A stretch of DNA of 64,000 bases from G965220075 sp965220075 (GTDB taxonomy: Bacteria > Chloroflexota > UBA11872), in the NCBI GenBank assembly GCA_965220075.1, contig OZ244806.1, forward strand, positions 1,612,001-1,676,000, in the 5' to 3' direction. The position numbers and the translations under genes were made by a program. The notes below the pieces were generated by a model that did no database searches, had not been told where the DNA came from, and saw nothing but the letters and a program-made list of their open reading frames with translations. Shown here piece by piece: positions 1-8,386 of the stretch. The stretch's first letter is position 1; every line of letters begins with the position of its first letter.

Positions 1-15
1 CCTTTGCATAACTTT

Positions 16-44
16 CGTCATACCGGCGAAAGCCGGTATCCAGG
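16..44. repeat. REP-like palindrome, GAAA tetraloop
   Basis: An inverted repeat has perfect 8-bp arms (ATACCGGC at 20-27, GCCGGTAT at 32-39) around a GAAA loop, flanked by GTC on the left and CCAG on the right. Related CCGG-cored hairpins occur near 2887 and 48656, so this is one copy of a dispersed family. It lies downstream of the minus-strand SDR gene, where such elements commonly sit. No T-run follows, so a classic terminator is not supported. Confidence 0.6.
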
Positions 45-65
45 GCTTCCCCTGAAGCTGGAAGA

Positions 66-104
66 CGCCCTCACCCCAACCCCTCTCCCCGAGGGAGAGG
101 GCGT
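66..104. repeat. Palindromic intergenic element
   Basis: CCCTCTCCC (81-89) and GGGAGAGGG (93-101) form a perfect 9-bp stem with a CGA loop, inside the phrase CCTCACCCCAACCCCTC that recurs as a dispersed element in many bacterial genomes. It sits 17 nt past the SDR stop codon on the minus strand and could act as an mRNA 3' stem-loop. There is no U-tract. Confidence 0.5.
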
Positions 105-117
105 TTTGCAAAGGTCT

Positions 118-879
118 CTATACAGAGAGACCCATGCTGGCGTCCAGGGCGCCGTCCACGAACAGCACCGCGCCGTTGACGTACTGCGCCTCGTCGGAGG
201 CCAGGTAGAGCGCGGCGCCGGCGATATCCGCCGGGTAGCCCACCGCGCCTGCGGGAACGGTCCGAGCGGCCGCGGCGGAGTCGATCCCCGCACGCGCGTA
301 CCGCTCGACCTCGATGGCGCCCGGCGCGATCACGTTGAAGGTAATGCCGTATCGCGCGAACTCCACCGCGAGGTTGCGCGTGAAGTTGTTGATGCCGCCC
401 TTGGTCGTGGCGTAGATGACGTGGTTGGTCATGTGGCTTGTGCTGTGCACCGAGCTCACGTTGATGATTCGCCCATAGCCGCGCGCGATCATCTGCGGCA
501 GCGCCGCCTGACAGGTGACGTACATGGACTTCAGGTTGATGTTGAGGGTGTGCTCCCAGTCATCTTCGTCACATTCGAGGAACGGCTTGTCGAGGGTGAA
601 CCCGGCGTTGTTGACGAGCACGTCGAGCTGTCCGAACTCGTCCAATGCGGCCGTGACTACGGATTGGGCGTTCCTGGCTTCGCGGAAGTCCGACTTGACC
701 GCCAGTGCCTCGCCGCCCGACGCGCGCAACTCCTCCGCGAGAGCCTCAGTGCCCGCGAAGCTGTTGTAGCCCGAGACGACCACGCGCGCGCCGGCCTCGC
801 CAAACGCGCGCGCCACACCCGTGCCGATGCCCGTCCCGGCGCCCGTCACGACCACGACGCGACCCTCGAATTGACTCAT
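118..879 (-). CDS. SDR family NAD(P)-dependent oxidoreductase
   Basis: A 253-aa classical short-chain dehydrogenase, the usual length for this cytosolic family. The Rossmann glycine motif TGAGTGIG is at residues 12-19, NNAG at about 90-93, the catalytic Ser in the VSS segment near 142, and the Tyr-x-x-x-Lys pair is Y156/K160 (YATTK). The C-terminal LFVDGAL segment is typical of the family. The overall pattern resembles 3-ketoacyl-ACP reductase or glucose dehydrogenase-like SDRs, but the substrate cannot be read from sequence. The gene is read in the same direction as the ABC transporter upstream (about 110 nt gap), so they may share a transcript. The ATG start is followed directly by the nucleotide-binding strand, which fits the family. 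Confidence 0.9.
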   Translation of the reverse strand: MSQFEGRVVVVTGAGTGIGTGVARAFGEAGARVVVSGYNSFAGTEALAEELRASGGEALAVKSDFREARNAQSVVTAALDEFGQLDVLVNNAGFTLDKPFLECDEDDWEHTLNINLKSMYVTCQAALPQMIARGYGRIINVSSVHSTSHMTNHVIYATTKGGINNFTRNLAVEFARYGITFNVIAPGAIEVERYARAGIDSAAAARTVPAGAVGYPADIAGAALYLASDEAQYVNGAVLFVDGALDASMGLSV

Positions 880-987
880 GCCGGCGCTCCTCTCTCCCGA
901 TCAGCCGAGGCCCATCCAATGCTTGAAGTCCACTATTAGCGCACCACGCGCTGCCGGGACCTGCGGTGAACGGGCAGCTCAAAGCTC

Positions 988-2769
988 TTACCGGCTGTGT
1001 TCCGCCAGCCCAAGCTCCATGGCGTCGCTCGCCAGCTGCCAGCGGCGGTGGGCGTCCTGCGCCTCCACCATGCGCGCGTACCAACCACCGCTGTCCATGA
1101 GCGGATCGTGAGCGCCGATCTCGGCCACGCGTCCATGGTCCAGCACGACAATCTGGTCGGCCCGGCGCACGGTCGAAAGCCGGTGCGCGATCACCAGCGT
1201 GGTGCGCTGGCGCGTCAGACGCGCCAGCGCTTCCTGGATGAGGCCCTCCGTCTCGGCGTCTACCGAGGAGGTCGCCTCGTCCAGGATCAGGATCGGCGCG
1301 TCTTTGAGCAAAGCCCGCGCGATCGCAATGCGCTGCTGCTGTCCGCCCGAGAGGCGCACTCCGCGCTCGCCCACCCGCGAGTCGTATCCGTCGGCCAGCC
1401 TCTCCGCGAACTCGTCCACGTTCGCCGCGCGGGCCGCGGCCAGAATCTCCTCGCGGCTCGCGCCTGGCCGGCCGAAAGCGATATTGCTCCATATGGACCC
1501 TTCGAAGAGGAACACGTCTTGCAGCACCATCGCCACCTGATCGCGCAGCCACGCCAGGGGCAAGTCGCGAACGTCCGCCCCGGCCACGCGCAGAGCGCCG
1601 CGCTCGATGTCGTAGAACCTGGGAACCAGATGGGCGCAGGTCGATTTTCCCGCGCCCGTGTGCCCCACCAGCGCCACAAGCGACCCTTCCGGCACGGAAA
1701 AGGACACGTCGTGCAATACCGTCTCGGATTCGACGTAGCTGAAGTCGACCTGATCGAACTCCACCGACCAGACGGGCTCCGTGGGCGCGCGAGCACCGGG
1801 ACGGTCCGTGATGTCGCTGCGCACGTCCAACAGATCGAAGATGCGATCCGTGCTGGCGATCGCCCGCTGGATGTTCTCACCCATCGAGGCAAGCTGGATC
1901 AGCGGCTGGTATATCAAGCCGGCGTAGACAATGAAGACGAACAAGTCCGCCACGGGCACAAGACCCTGCAGGGTGAGGTTGCCGCCGATCGCGATCACGA
2001 GGATCAGTCCGACGCCCGCGATGAACTCGATGACCGCCAGGCCCGACATGGAGATCGCCTGAGTGACGGTGATCTCGCGGCGGTAGCGCTCGCTGTGCTC
2101 CTCAACCTCGGCGAGACGCTGGCGCTCGCGATTGAAGGCTTTGATCACTTCGATCCCGGCAATGCCCTCCGTCACCACGGCGGTGGTCTCGGCGATGCGG
2201 GTGCGCACTTTGCGCCAGCGGCCATGCATGCGCGGCAGCATGAAGCGGCCCATGACAACGATCAGCGGGATCGGGATGAGCGTGACGAGCATGAGCTGCC
2301 AGTTGATCAACCCCAGCGCGACGATCATCGCCACGGGAATGGTCAGCGCCAGCGCCGCCTCCGGGATCCCGTGCGAGACGAAGTCCTCCATGGCCTCCGA
2401 GTCACCCACCGAGCGCGAGACCAGGCTCCCGACCCGTCGGTCCGTGAAGAACCGGTGCGAGAGCGTCTGAATGTGTCGGTAGACGGCTATCAGCATCCGC
2501 TGCTGAGCGCGAAAGGCGACGATGTGGGCGATCACCCCATACAGGTAGCGGGTGACGCCGCGCAGCAAGAACGCGGCCACCAGCCCGGCCACGATGGCCG
2601 CGATCGCGCCCGCCTCGGCTTGACCCTCCGCGTGCCAGAGCAGTATCTGGCGAATGAGCAAGGGCGGAATCAGACCCGTGGCGGCAAAGATCAAGCCGGC
2701 CGCCACCGACCCCGCCATCAGGCGCCGTTGGCCGAGCAGGAACTCGTTCAGACGCCGCATGAACCGCAT
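988..2769 (-). CDS. ABC transporter, fused permease/ATPase
   Basis: A 593-aa half-transporter of the type I exporter class (MsbA/MDR-like), probably working as a homodimer in the inner membrane. The first ~310 residues carry about six hydrophobic helices (one starts LMAGSVAAGLIFAATG). The C-terminal nucleotide-binding domain has Walker A GHTGAGKST, the signature LSGGQQQR, Walker B LILDEATSSVD and a switch His in VIAHRLSTV. No partner half-transporter is adjacent. The substrate (lipid, drug or peptide) is unknown. The ATG chosen at 2769 has another ATG three codons inside, so the first residues are uncertain. Confidence 0.92.
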   Translation of the reverse strand: MRFMRRLNEFLLGQRRLMAGSVAAGLIFAATGLIPPLLIRQILLWHAEGQAEAGAIAAIVAGLVAAFLLRGVTRYLYGVIAHIVAFRAQQRMLIAVYRHIQTLSHRFFTDRRVGSLVSRSVGDSEAMEDFVSHGIPEAALALTIPVAMIVALGLINWQLMLVTLIPIPLIVVMGRFMLPRMHGRWRKVRTRIAETTAVVTEGIAGIEVIKAFNRERQRLAEVEEHSERYRREITVTQAISMSGLAVIEFIAGVGLILVIAIGGNLTLQGLVPVADLFVFIVYAGLIYQPLIQLASMGENIQRAIASTDRIFDLLDVRSDITDRPGARAPTEPVWSVEFDQVDFSYVESETVLHDVSFSVPEGSLVALVGHTGAGKSTCAHLVPRFYDIERGALRVAGADVRDLPLAWLRDQVAMVLQDVFLFEGSIWSNIAFGRPGASREEILAAARAANVDEFAERLADGYDSRVGERGVRLSGGQQQRIAIARALLKDAPILILDEATSSVDAETEGLIQEALARLTRQRTTLVIAHRLSTVRRADQIVVLDHGRVAEIGAHDPLMDSGGWYARMVEAQDAHRRWQLASDAMELGLAEHSR

Positions 2770-2852
2770 CTGCGCAGAGTAGCCTATGCGGAATCAGCCG
2801 CCTGCTCCATTGCGGCTGGGAGTTGAGTCAATTCGAACGTCGACCGCGGACT

Positions 2853-2908
2853 TGGCCCCGTCCGTCACCCCGGCCCCCATCCGTCACCCCGGCGGAAGCC
2901 GGGGCCCA
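2853..2908. repeat. REP-like palindrome pair
   Basis: Two tandem CCGTCACCCCGGC phrases lie at about 2862-2893. The second closes a hairpin, CCCCGGC (2887-2893) with GCCGGGG (2898-2904), around a GGAA loop and is followed by CCCAGC. The core CCGG and the GTCA/CCAG flanks match the repeat at 16-44 and the one beside the IS30 element at 48656. It fills the gap upstream of the ABC transporter. Confidence 0.55.
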
Positions 2909-3044
2909 GCGCTGCGGCTCGCTCAACACTGAGGCCGGCCGTAGCCAAGGTCCTGCCTGTTGCTTTTGAAATGTGACGCCACCCGCGCATGATTCATGTC
3001 GATGGCGTATGATCACACGTAGCCGCAATTCATATCTAAGAATC

Positions 3045-3263
3045 ATGCGAATCTCTGAACGAGGCCAAATCACCATCCCCAAGCGGCTGCGGGACCGCTT
3101 CGGGCTACATCACAACGTCGAAGTCGAGATCAGCCCTAGCGAACAGGGCCTGCTTATCAAGAAGCGGACGGCTGACAAGCACCCCGTGGACCGTGTCGCC
3201 GGGATACTGGATGGCGCCGCCTTCGACATCGACGAGTACATCGAGGAGATCAGAGGGAGGTGA
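3045..3263 (+). CDS. AbrB/MazE-type antitoxin
   Basis: A 72-aa SpoVT/AbrB swapped-hairpin DNA-binding protein. The N-terminus MRISERGQITIPKRLRDRFG is the signature strand-loop-strand, and the acidic C-terminal tail (FDIDEYIEEIRGR) is the kind that wraps the toxin. In-frame upstream ATGs exist at 3009 and 2973, but 3045 places the start exactly where the AbrB fold begins. The TGA overlaps the GTG of the PIN toxin (GTGA), implying translational coupling and a role in neutralising that toxin and autorepressing the operon. Confidence 0.85.
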   Translation: MRISERGQITIPKRLRDRFGLHHNVEVEISPSEQGLLIKKRTADKHPVDRVAGILDGAAFDIDEYIEEIRGR

Positions 3264-3670
3264 TCACCTCGGTCGACACGAACGTCCTGCTTGATCTGTT
3301 TCGAACGGATTCGCCATACCACTCCCAATCGCGCGGGGGCCTTCGGGACGCCTATGACAGGGGAGCCGTTGTCGTGTGCGACATCGTCTACGCGGAGCTC
3401 GTTCCGGCGTTTGGCGACGGCGTCAGCCTGAAGCGAGTGCTGCGGGAAATCGGCGCGACGATCTCCCCCATCGATACCGACATTGCCTATGAAGCCGGGT
3501 TGCGCTGGCTGCGGTACCGACAGGCCGGCGGGCCGCGGGAGCGGATCATTTCCGACTTTCTGATCGGCGCTCATGCTTCCGCTACGGCCGACAGATTTCT
3601 CACGCGAGACCGCGGCTTCTACTCCACCTATTTCCCGGAGTTGCAAGGGCACAAAGCGGACACCGGATAG
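3260..3670 (+). CDS. vapC: PIN-domain ribonuclease toxin (VapC-like)
   Basis: A 136-aa PIN-domain protein, the usual VapC length. The four acidic metal-binding positions are visible: D6 in VDTNVLLD, E46 in YAELVPAF, D99 in ISDFLIG and D117 in TRDRGFY. VapC toxins cleave specific RNAs, often tRNAs. The start is GTG, overlapping the antitoxin stop by 4 nt. All active-site residues are present, so the toxin is expected to be active when free. Its target cannot be inferred. Confidence 0.88.
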   Translation: MITSVDTNVLLDLFRTDSPYHSQSRGGLRDAYDRGAVVVCDIVYAELVPAFGDGVSLKRVLREIGATISPIDTDIAYEAGLRWLRYRQAGGPRERIISDFLIGAHASATADRFLTRDRGFYSTYFPELQGHKADTG

Positions 3671-3781
3671 CGCGACATCGACCGTCATCAGGGAACCCGC
3701 GCGGCTCCTGGTCATTCCGAGCGCCCCCGTGCTCAGGCGCCGCCGGCGCCTAGCTCGTCTTCGAGCCGGCGCATGTAGAGG

Positions 3782-3945
3782 TGATGGCGCGCGATCCAGA
3801 CTTGCCGCGATTTGGCGGATCGAGGCGCCGGCGGCGTGGCGTCGGGCCACGCCACAGCGGTCTTCAATGGTGAGATGCGAATAGCGTCGTTCCATGGCAA
3901 CACCCTAATGAGGTGTTGCACTTCGTTTGTGAATATAGGGAATCT
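3782..3945 (-). pseudogene. IS30-family remnant (5' end)
   Basis: The reverse strand encodes MERRYSHLTIEDRCGVARRH and continues to ASLDRAPS, closely matching the first ~38 residues of the intact IS30 transposase at 48655-49665 (MGRHYSHLTIEERCEIARLR). Upstream it shares the element's end: GTTGCACTTCGTTTGTGAAT at 3915-3934 is repeated at 49685-49704, with TAGGGAATC following in both. Past codon 38 similarity stops, so only the 5' end of an element survives. The remnant is independent of the intact copy because it has its own substitutions. Confidence 0.75.
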
Positions 3946-4237
3946 AGGCCCCACCCAACCTGGAACCGCGCAGGGTTCCCCTCGGACATCTTTAGCCTGA
4001 CCGAGTTATGCAAACGCCTCCAAGGCGGCTGTGACAACGGATTTGGCGGCGCGCCAGATTTGCACTGGCGGGTGGTCACCGGCGCGGACGCGCGAGGCGT
4101 AGGCGGCGAGGCGGCGCGCGGCATCGCCACGCAAACCGGCCCACAGCCGAGAGCTGCGACTGTTCCCGATTATGGTTGGTTCGCCGCTTGCTATTCTCCT
4201 GCCGTTCGCCTGGGACACGATTGTCAGGGGCTGCGCC
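3946..4237. other. Region without recognised gene
   Basis: About 290 bp lie between the IS30 remnant and the beta-propeller gene. Short ORFs exist on both strands but none has family features, and I see no hairpin or promoter motif worth calling. If the propeller gene starts at its upstream in-frame ATG (4172), the last 66 nt are coding. Confidence 0.4.
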
Positions 4238-5137
4238 ATGCGCACGGGCAGCGGTCGATTCACCTTCGATCTCGTTCCGGGCTGGGCCAAGATCCCGCCC
4301 AACATCTCGACGGGGTGGATCGGCGGCGTGGTTACGGACCGCCGCGGCCGCGTCTACTGCTTCGGGCGCGGTACGCATCCCATGCTTGTGTTCGACCGTG
4401 AGGGCTCGCTGGTCGACCACTGGGGCGACATGTTCGTCAGCCATGCACACGGGGCGTTCATCGATGATGACGAGCAGCTCTGGCTCACGGATCGGTTCGC
4501 ACAGGTCGTGTGGGTCTGCGACACGGCCGGCCAGGTCCTGCGCAAGATTGGTTTTCTGCACATCCGGGCCAGCGACGACGACTACCACATGAGTGGCGAG
4601 CCGCCCCCAGGCGAACCGCCGCGCTTTGACGGGTTCAACCATCCGACCAACACCCACCTGGCCGCGGACGGCACCGTGTTCGTGGCCGACGGCTATCGGG
4701 CCGCGCGCTGCCACCGATTCTCAGCGGAAGGGGTTATCGAGAAGTCGTGGGGGAGCCCCGGCGGCGCACCCGGCCAGTTCGACCTGCCGCACGGCATCTG
4801 GGTGACACGGGACGACCGGGTGCTCGTGGCCGATCGTGAGAACAGCCGCGTTCAGGTGTTCAATCGAGACGGCGATTTCCAGGAGGAGTGGACCGACCTG
4901 CATCGGCCGACGGACCTCTTCGTCGACGAGGACGCAGACGCGGTCTATATCGCCGAGCTAGGCGGCCGGGTGTCAGTGGTCGACCTCGAGGGCACGCGCA
5001 TCACCCACCTCGGCGAACCCGGCACCGGACCGGGCCAGCTCGCGGCGCCGCATGACGTATGGCTCGATGACCAGGGCGCGCTCTACGTCTGCGAGGTCCA
5101 GCGCGCCAACCGACTGCACAAGTTCGTTCCGGTCTAG
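4238..5137 (+). CDS. NHL-repeat beta-propeller protein
   Basis: A 299-aa protein made of NHL/6-bladed propeller repeats. Successive blades read as a hydrophobic strand plus a Gly/Asp turn, for example VVTDRRGRVYCFGRG, HLAADGTVFVADGY, GIWVTRDDRVLVADREN, RVQVFNRDG and DVWLDDQGALYVCEVQ. This layout is seen in peptidylamidoglycolate lyase-like and other NHL proteins, which act as lyases or scaffolds. No signal peptide is obvious from the chosen start. The ATG at 4238 (MRTGSGRFTFDLVPGW) fits the fold start; an in-frame ATG at 4172 would add a hydrophobic N-terminus. Function is unassigned. Confidence 0.8.
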   Translation: MRTGSGRFTFDLVPGWAKIPPNISTGWIGGVVTDRRGRVYCFGRGTHPMLVFDREGSLVDHWGDMFVSHAHGAFIDDDEQLWLTDRFAQVVWVCDTAGQVLRKIGFLHIRASDDDYHMSGEPPPGEPPRFDGFNHPTNTHLAADGTVFVADGYRAARCHRFSAEGVIEKSWGSPGGAPGQFDLPHGIWVTRDDRVLVADRENSRVQVFNRDGDFQEEWTDLHRPTDLFVDEDADAVYIAELGGRVSVVDLEGTRITHLGEPGTGPGQLAAPHDVWLDDQGALYVCEVQRANRLHKFVPV

Positions 5138-5305
5138 GGCCGCCCGCTAGACTGCACGAAACCAAGAATCTTCACGCTGAGGTTTACTCTAGCGCTATAG
5201 AACCACCTCAGCCGCAAGCCTGCTGACCTGCGCATGACTCTCCTACTGATGAGCGCCGAAGAGTCAGACTCGCCGTTCTCGCGTGTAAGCGAAGAGAGCA
5301 CGGCT

Positions 5306-6034
5306 ATGTCTCTGAGAGTAGTCAATTGGAATGTCGAGTGGGCTACGCCCAACTCACGGCGAACCGCCGAAATCCTGGCCCGCATTGATCGACATGCCCC
5401 GGCGGTCGTCTGTCTCACCGAGACGCACCTCGGACTGCTGGGTCAACATGGACACACGATCTGCTCGCAACCGGACTACGGGTACACGGTCAAGGAGAAT
5501 CGGCGGAAGGTCCTGCTCTGGTCAAAGGAACCTTGGAATCAGGTCGATGACATGGGAATCGACTCGATGCCGCCCGGACGGTTTGTATCTGGAGTTACGC
5601 AAACGTCAGTGGGTGAGGTCGCCGTCATTGGGATCTGCATCCCCTGGTTCGGATCACGGACTGAGGTTAGCCGCAAGGTGGAGCGCAGGATGCCGTGGCA
5701 GGACCATGAACAGTACCTGACCGGTCTCACTGAAGTTCTCGAACGGGCGGAAGTGAAGCGTCTGATAGTGAAGGGGGACTTCAATCAGATTATAGGGCAG
5801 GGCAGCCGCGCACGTCCTGGGCTTCGACTAGCACTCCACAAGGCCTTCCCGCCGAACATGCGAATCGCTACGTCGGGTCTTGTCTTCCAGGGACGCCGAA
5901 GCATCGACCACATTGCACTGAGTGCGGATTGGGCAGTTAGCTCCTTGGGTGTTATCAGCAACATCCACGAGGGGAGGAAGCTCTCAGACCACTTCGGCGT
6001 CGCCGCCGTCGTGTCTGCCCGGACCTTCCAGTAA
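5306..6034 (+). CDS. EEP-family phosphodiesterase/nuclease, first of pair
   Basis: A 242-aa endonuclease/exonuclease/phosphatase fold protein. It has the N-terminal NWN strand, a metal-binding Glu in VCLTETHLG, the GDFN motif (KGDFNQIIG), DHIALS, and the terminal SDHFGV motif with the catalytic His. These are the hallmark metal and phosphate residues of DNase I/exonuclease III-like enzymes. The start at 5306 (MSLRVVNWNVEW) is preferred over 5234 because the fold begins there and a purine-rich GAAGAGAG lies upstream. It is followed 54 nt later by a second, larger EEP protein. The substrate is unknown. Confidence 0.8.
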   Translation: MSLRVVNWNVEWATPNSRRTAEILARIDRHAPAVVCLTETHLGLLGQHGHTICSQPDYGYTVKENRRKVLLWSKEPWNQVDDMGIDSMPPGRFVSGVTQTSVGEVAVIGICIPWFGSRTEVSRKVERRMPWQDHEQYLTGLTEVLERAEVKRLIVKGDFNQIIGQGSRARPGLRLALHKAFPPNMRIATSGLVFQGRRSIDHIALSADWAVSSLGVISNIHEGRKLSDHFGVAAVVSARTFQ

Positions 6035-6088
6035 CGTTGCGCCTGTTCCAGGGCACCAAAGACGATATCAGGATCATTGGAGGATGAA

Positions 6089-7039
6089 ATGGCCGTAACA
6101 GTAGTGAGTTGGAACATCGACACGCGCTACAAGCCGTGGCGCCAGTTGATTCAGATGAACGCCGACGTCGCGCTCGTGCAGGAGGCCAGGCCGCCGCCGG
6201 ACGATGTCGTGAGGCAGCGGGATGCAGCGCTCCCGCCGACGGAGAACGCCGGCCCCCTGGAAATTGGCCCACAAGAGTCGTGGGACTCTCACTCGTGGAA
6301 CTCCGACTGGTGGCACGGTCGCTGGAGCGCACTGTACGACCGATGGCCGATGGTGGTGCGGCTGTCCGACCGCGTGGACATCGACTGGTTTCGTCAGGTT
6401 GGCCCCGTGTGGCAGCCGGCGGAGGACGAGGTCGCCGTCAGCGGCATCGGCACCATTGCCGCCGCCCGGGTCACGCCACGCGACGGTTCAATTGAGCCGT
6501 TTATCGCCGTCTCCATGTATGGCCGATGGATAGGGCCGCATCCGAGCGTCAAAACTTCCTGGAACATTGGCTACGCGGACGCTTCGGTGCACCGCATCAT
6601 CTCGGACCTCTCGGCATTCATCGGCCACGAGAACCCGCGGACGCATCGCATCCTGGCCGCCGGTGATCTCAACATCGCGCACGGCTACGGCGATGGCGGC
6701 AGTCCTCCGTACTGGGAGGCACGCTACCGGTCCGTCTTCGAGAGGATGGCGGCCATTGGGCTGGAATTCATGGGGCCACAGATGCCGAATGGCAGGCAAG
6801 CGGAGACGCTGGCGACGGGTGAACCCGCGGACTCGCGTAACGTCGTAACCCACCACCTGCGCGATAAGAACCCAGAGACGGCAAGCAATAATCAGCTCGA
6901 TTACGTCTTCGCCTCGCGCGGCTTCCACGAGAGCGTGAAGGTGCGTGCCCTAAACGGCGTCGAAGAATGGGGCGCAAGCGATCATTGCCGCCTGCTAATC
7001 GAGATCGCGGACGGAGTAACTCCATCCGTTGACTCCTAA
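6089..7039 (+). CDS. EEP-family phosphodiesterase/nuclease, second of pair
   Basis: A 316-aa EEP protein. Motifs: VVSWNID at the N-terminus, VALVQEARPP (metal Glu), AAGDLNIAHGYGD (GDxN), QLDYVFAS and the terminal GASDHCRLLIEI (SDH). It carries an insertion of about 70 residues relative to its neighbour. The start at 6089 has a textbook ribosome binding site GGAGG 5 nt upstream (6079-6083). No signal peptide is visible, so a cytosolic nuclease or phosphatase is likely. The gene lies in an accessory stretch between two toxin-antitoxin loci; a defence role is possible but not shown. Confidence 0.8.
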   Translation: MAVTVVSWNIDTRYKPWRQLIQMNADVALVQEARPPPDDVVRQRDAALPPTENAGPLEIGPQESWDSHSWNSDWWHGRWSALYDRWPMVVRLSDRVDIDWFRQVGPVWQPAEDEVAVSGIGTIAAARVTPRDGSIEPFIAVSMYGRWIGPHPSVKTSWNIGYADASVHRIISDLSAFIGHENPRTHRILAAGDLNIAHGYGDGGSPPYWEARYRSVFERMAAIGLEFMGPQMPNGRQAETLATGEPADSRNVVTHHLRDKNPETASNNQLDYVFASRGFHESVKVRALNGVEEWGASDHCRLLIEIADGVTPSVDS

Positions 7040-7514
7040 GGCGCTGTTGGTTCGCCGCCATCCGCTCAACGGGATGTGGTTGGGCGACCGCCCGCCAAGC
7101 AATACAGAAGCGTGAACCTTCATGCCCAGGTTCATGTTGGCGGGACAGCTTGCCCTGAACTCACTCAGGTGGATCATCCTGTCGTGTGGCCGCTCATCGT
7201 CCCCGCGGACGGTAATCCGTAGAGTCGTGGTCGAGCCGGTCCCGGGTCAGGCGCCGGCGCGTCAGTAGAGGAGTCGCGCAGCGCTCGCGGAGCGTTCCGC
7301 ATGCTCTACAGGCACCGGAATCGCCGCCTAATGTCGTGGTGCGGAGCAACTGCCAGGCGGGGCAGCGCCTGGCCCGCCCAGCCTGGATGTCCGCCGGTTT
7401 CCTTCCGCGCCAGCCCAGGCAGCCCTCCCGCTGGGACGGGCACAGCGGCTTCGTGCCCGCATTCCGGGGCTGTTGCCGCCGCAGGTTCTAACCCGCGCGT
7501 GGCCGAGTAGCATA
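7040..7514. other. 475-bp region without recognised gene
   Basis: Between the second EEP gene and the RHH antitoxin I find no ORF with family features on either strand. Composition is GC-rich like the neighbours. Small overlapping ORFs (for example 6995-7177 minus) show no conserved motif. It ends at the operator-like repeats just before the antitoxin. Confidence 0.4.
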
Positions 7515-7544
7515 ATGACTCATAGTGCATCATGTTATGACTCA
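7515..7544. promoter_or_regulatory. Candidate antitoxin operator (two ATGACTCA sites)
   Basis: ATGACTCA occurs at 7515-7522 and again at 7537-7544, 22 bp apart (about two helical turns), ending 16 nt before the antitoxin ATG at 7561. TGACTCA is itself a pseudo-palindrome, suitable for an RHH dimer. The spacing and position fit cooperative autorepression by the VapB-type protein encoded next. GGAGAG at 7546-7551 is the likely ribosome binding site. Confidence 0.45.
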
Positions 7545-7560
7545 CGGAGAGTAACGCGAT

Positions 7561-7824
7561 ATGAACCAGCTCACGGTACGAGGATTCGACCACGAGCTGA
7601 GCGTCAGGATGCGCCGCCTTGCGAAGCGTGAGGGGATCTCGCTGAATCAGGCCGCGCTGAAGCTGCTGCGGAAGGGCGCGGGACTCAGCGATGGGAAGGG
7701 AGGCGCGGACACGGTCGGTGATTCCCTGGATCACCTGATTGGGACCTGGACCGCGACGGAAGCGGATGAGATGCTCGCCGCGTTGCGGGAGTTAGAGACC
7801 ATCGACGAGTCGGCCTGGAAATGA
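7561..7824 (+). CDS. Ribbon-helix-helix antitoxin (FitA/VapB-like)
   Basis: An 87-aa antitoxin. The N-terminus MNQLTVRGFDHELSVRMRR is the RHH strand and first helix, followed by the second helix (GISLNQAALKLLRKG). The Asp/Glu-rich C-terminus (TEADEMLAALRELETIDESAWK) is likely the toxin-binding arm. Its stop overlaps the toxin start (ATGA), implying coupled translation. It would repress its own promoter, probably via the paired sites just upstream. Confidence 0.85.
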   Translation: MNQLTVRGFDHELSVRMRRLAKREGISLNQAALKLLRKGAGLSDGKGGADTVGDSLDHLIGTWTATEADEMLAALRELETIDESAWK

Positions 7825-8246
7825 GGGTTCTCCTGGACGCCAACGCCTACTCTCAGCTCATGCGCGGGCATGAGCGGGTCGCGGAGCTCGTGCGGCGGGC
7901 AGAGGAAGTTCTCCTCTCAGCCGTCGTGGTCGGCGAGTTGATGGATGGATTCCGGCGGGGCTCGTACTTTGAGCGAAACGTAGCTGACCTCCGCGCCTTT
8001 CTGAACAACCCGTACGTATCCTTCGTCGGCGTGGGCCAGGTCACCGCGGACCGCTACTCCAGAATCGCGGCGTCCTTGCGAACCAAGGGCCGTCCGATTC
8101 CGACCAACGACGTGTGGATTGCGGCGCATGCGATGGAGGCAGGGGCCGACCTCGTTTCAGCCGATCGGCACTTCGAGCACATTGACGGGCTTGCCTGGGT
8201 CCAAGTGACGTCGGGTTCAGATCTAAGATGTCCTCTTCCGGAGTAG
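7821..8246 (+). CDS. vapC: PIN-domain ribonuclease toxin (VapC-like)
   Basis: A 141-aa PIN protein with D6 (LLDANAY), E39 (VVGELMDGF), D97 (TNDVWIAAHA) and D115 (SADRHF) in the expected metal-binding positions. Length and order match VapC/FitB toxins. It overlaps the RHH antitoxin by 4 nt. It is clearly different in sequence from the PIN toxin at 3260, so the two pairs are separate acquisitions rather than a duplication. Confidence 0.88.
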   Translation: MRVLLDANAYSQLMRGHERVAELVRRAEEVLLSAVVVGELMDGFRRGSYFERNVADLRAFLNNPYVSFVGVGQVTADRYSRIAASLRTKGRPIPTNDVWIAAHAMEAGADLVSADRHFEHIDGLAWVQVTSGSDLRCPLPE

Positions 8247-8386
8247 GCGCGACACCTGGAGTCGGTTTGGGCTGACGCCGGGCGCGGTGCACGCCGCGTC
8301 TCGTCGGGATCAGTCGATGAGATGGAAGTGAGGCGCCCCCGGCGTGCGCCGCAATGACGGAACTCTACTCTGAGCGCGCGAGCCGG

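Noticed and set aside
4..939. 311-aa plus-strand ORF antisense to the SDR gene
   Set aside because: It mirrors the minus-strand SDR, which has full catalytic motifs; the antisense product has no domain and arises from high GC codon structure.
997..2826. 609-aa plus-strand ORF over the ABC transporter
   Set aside because: His/Arg/Asp-rich shadow translation with no motifs; the opposite strand encodes a complete ABC exporter.
3110..3895. 261-aa minus-strand ORF as a full gene
   Set aside because: Only its first ~38 codons match IS30 transposase; the rest runs antisense to the PIN toxin and antitoxin genes.
6995..7177. Small minus-strand ORF as a gene
   Set aside because: No ribosome binding site and no family pattern; it overlaps the end of the second EEP gene.
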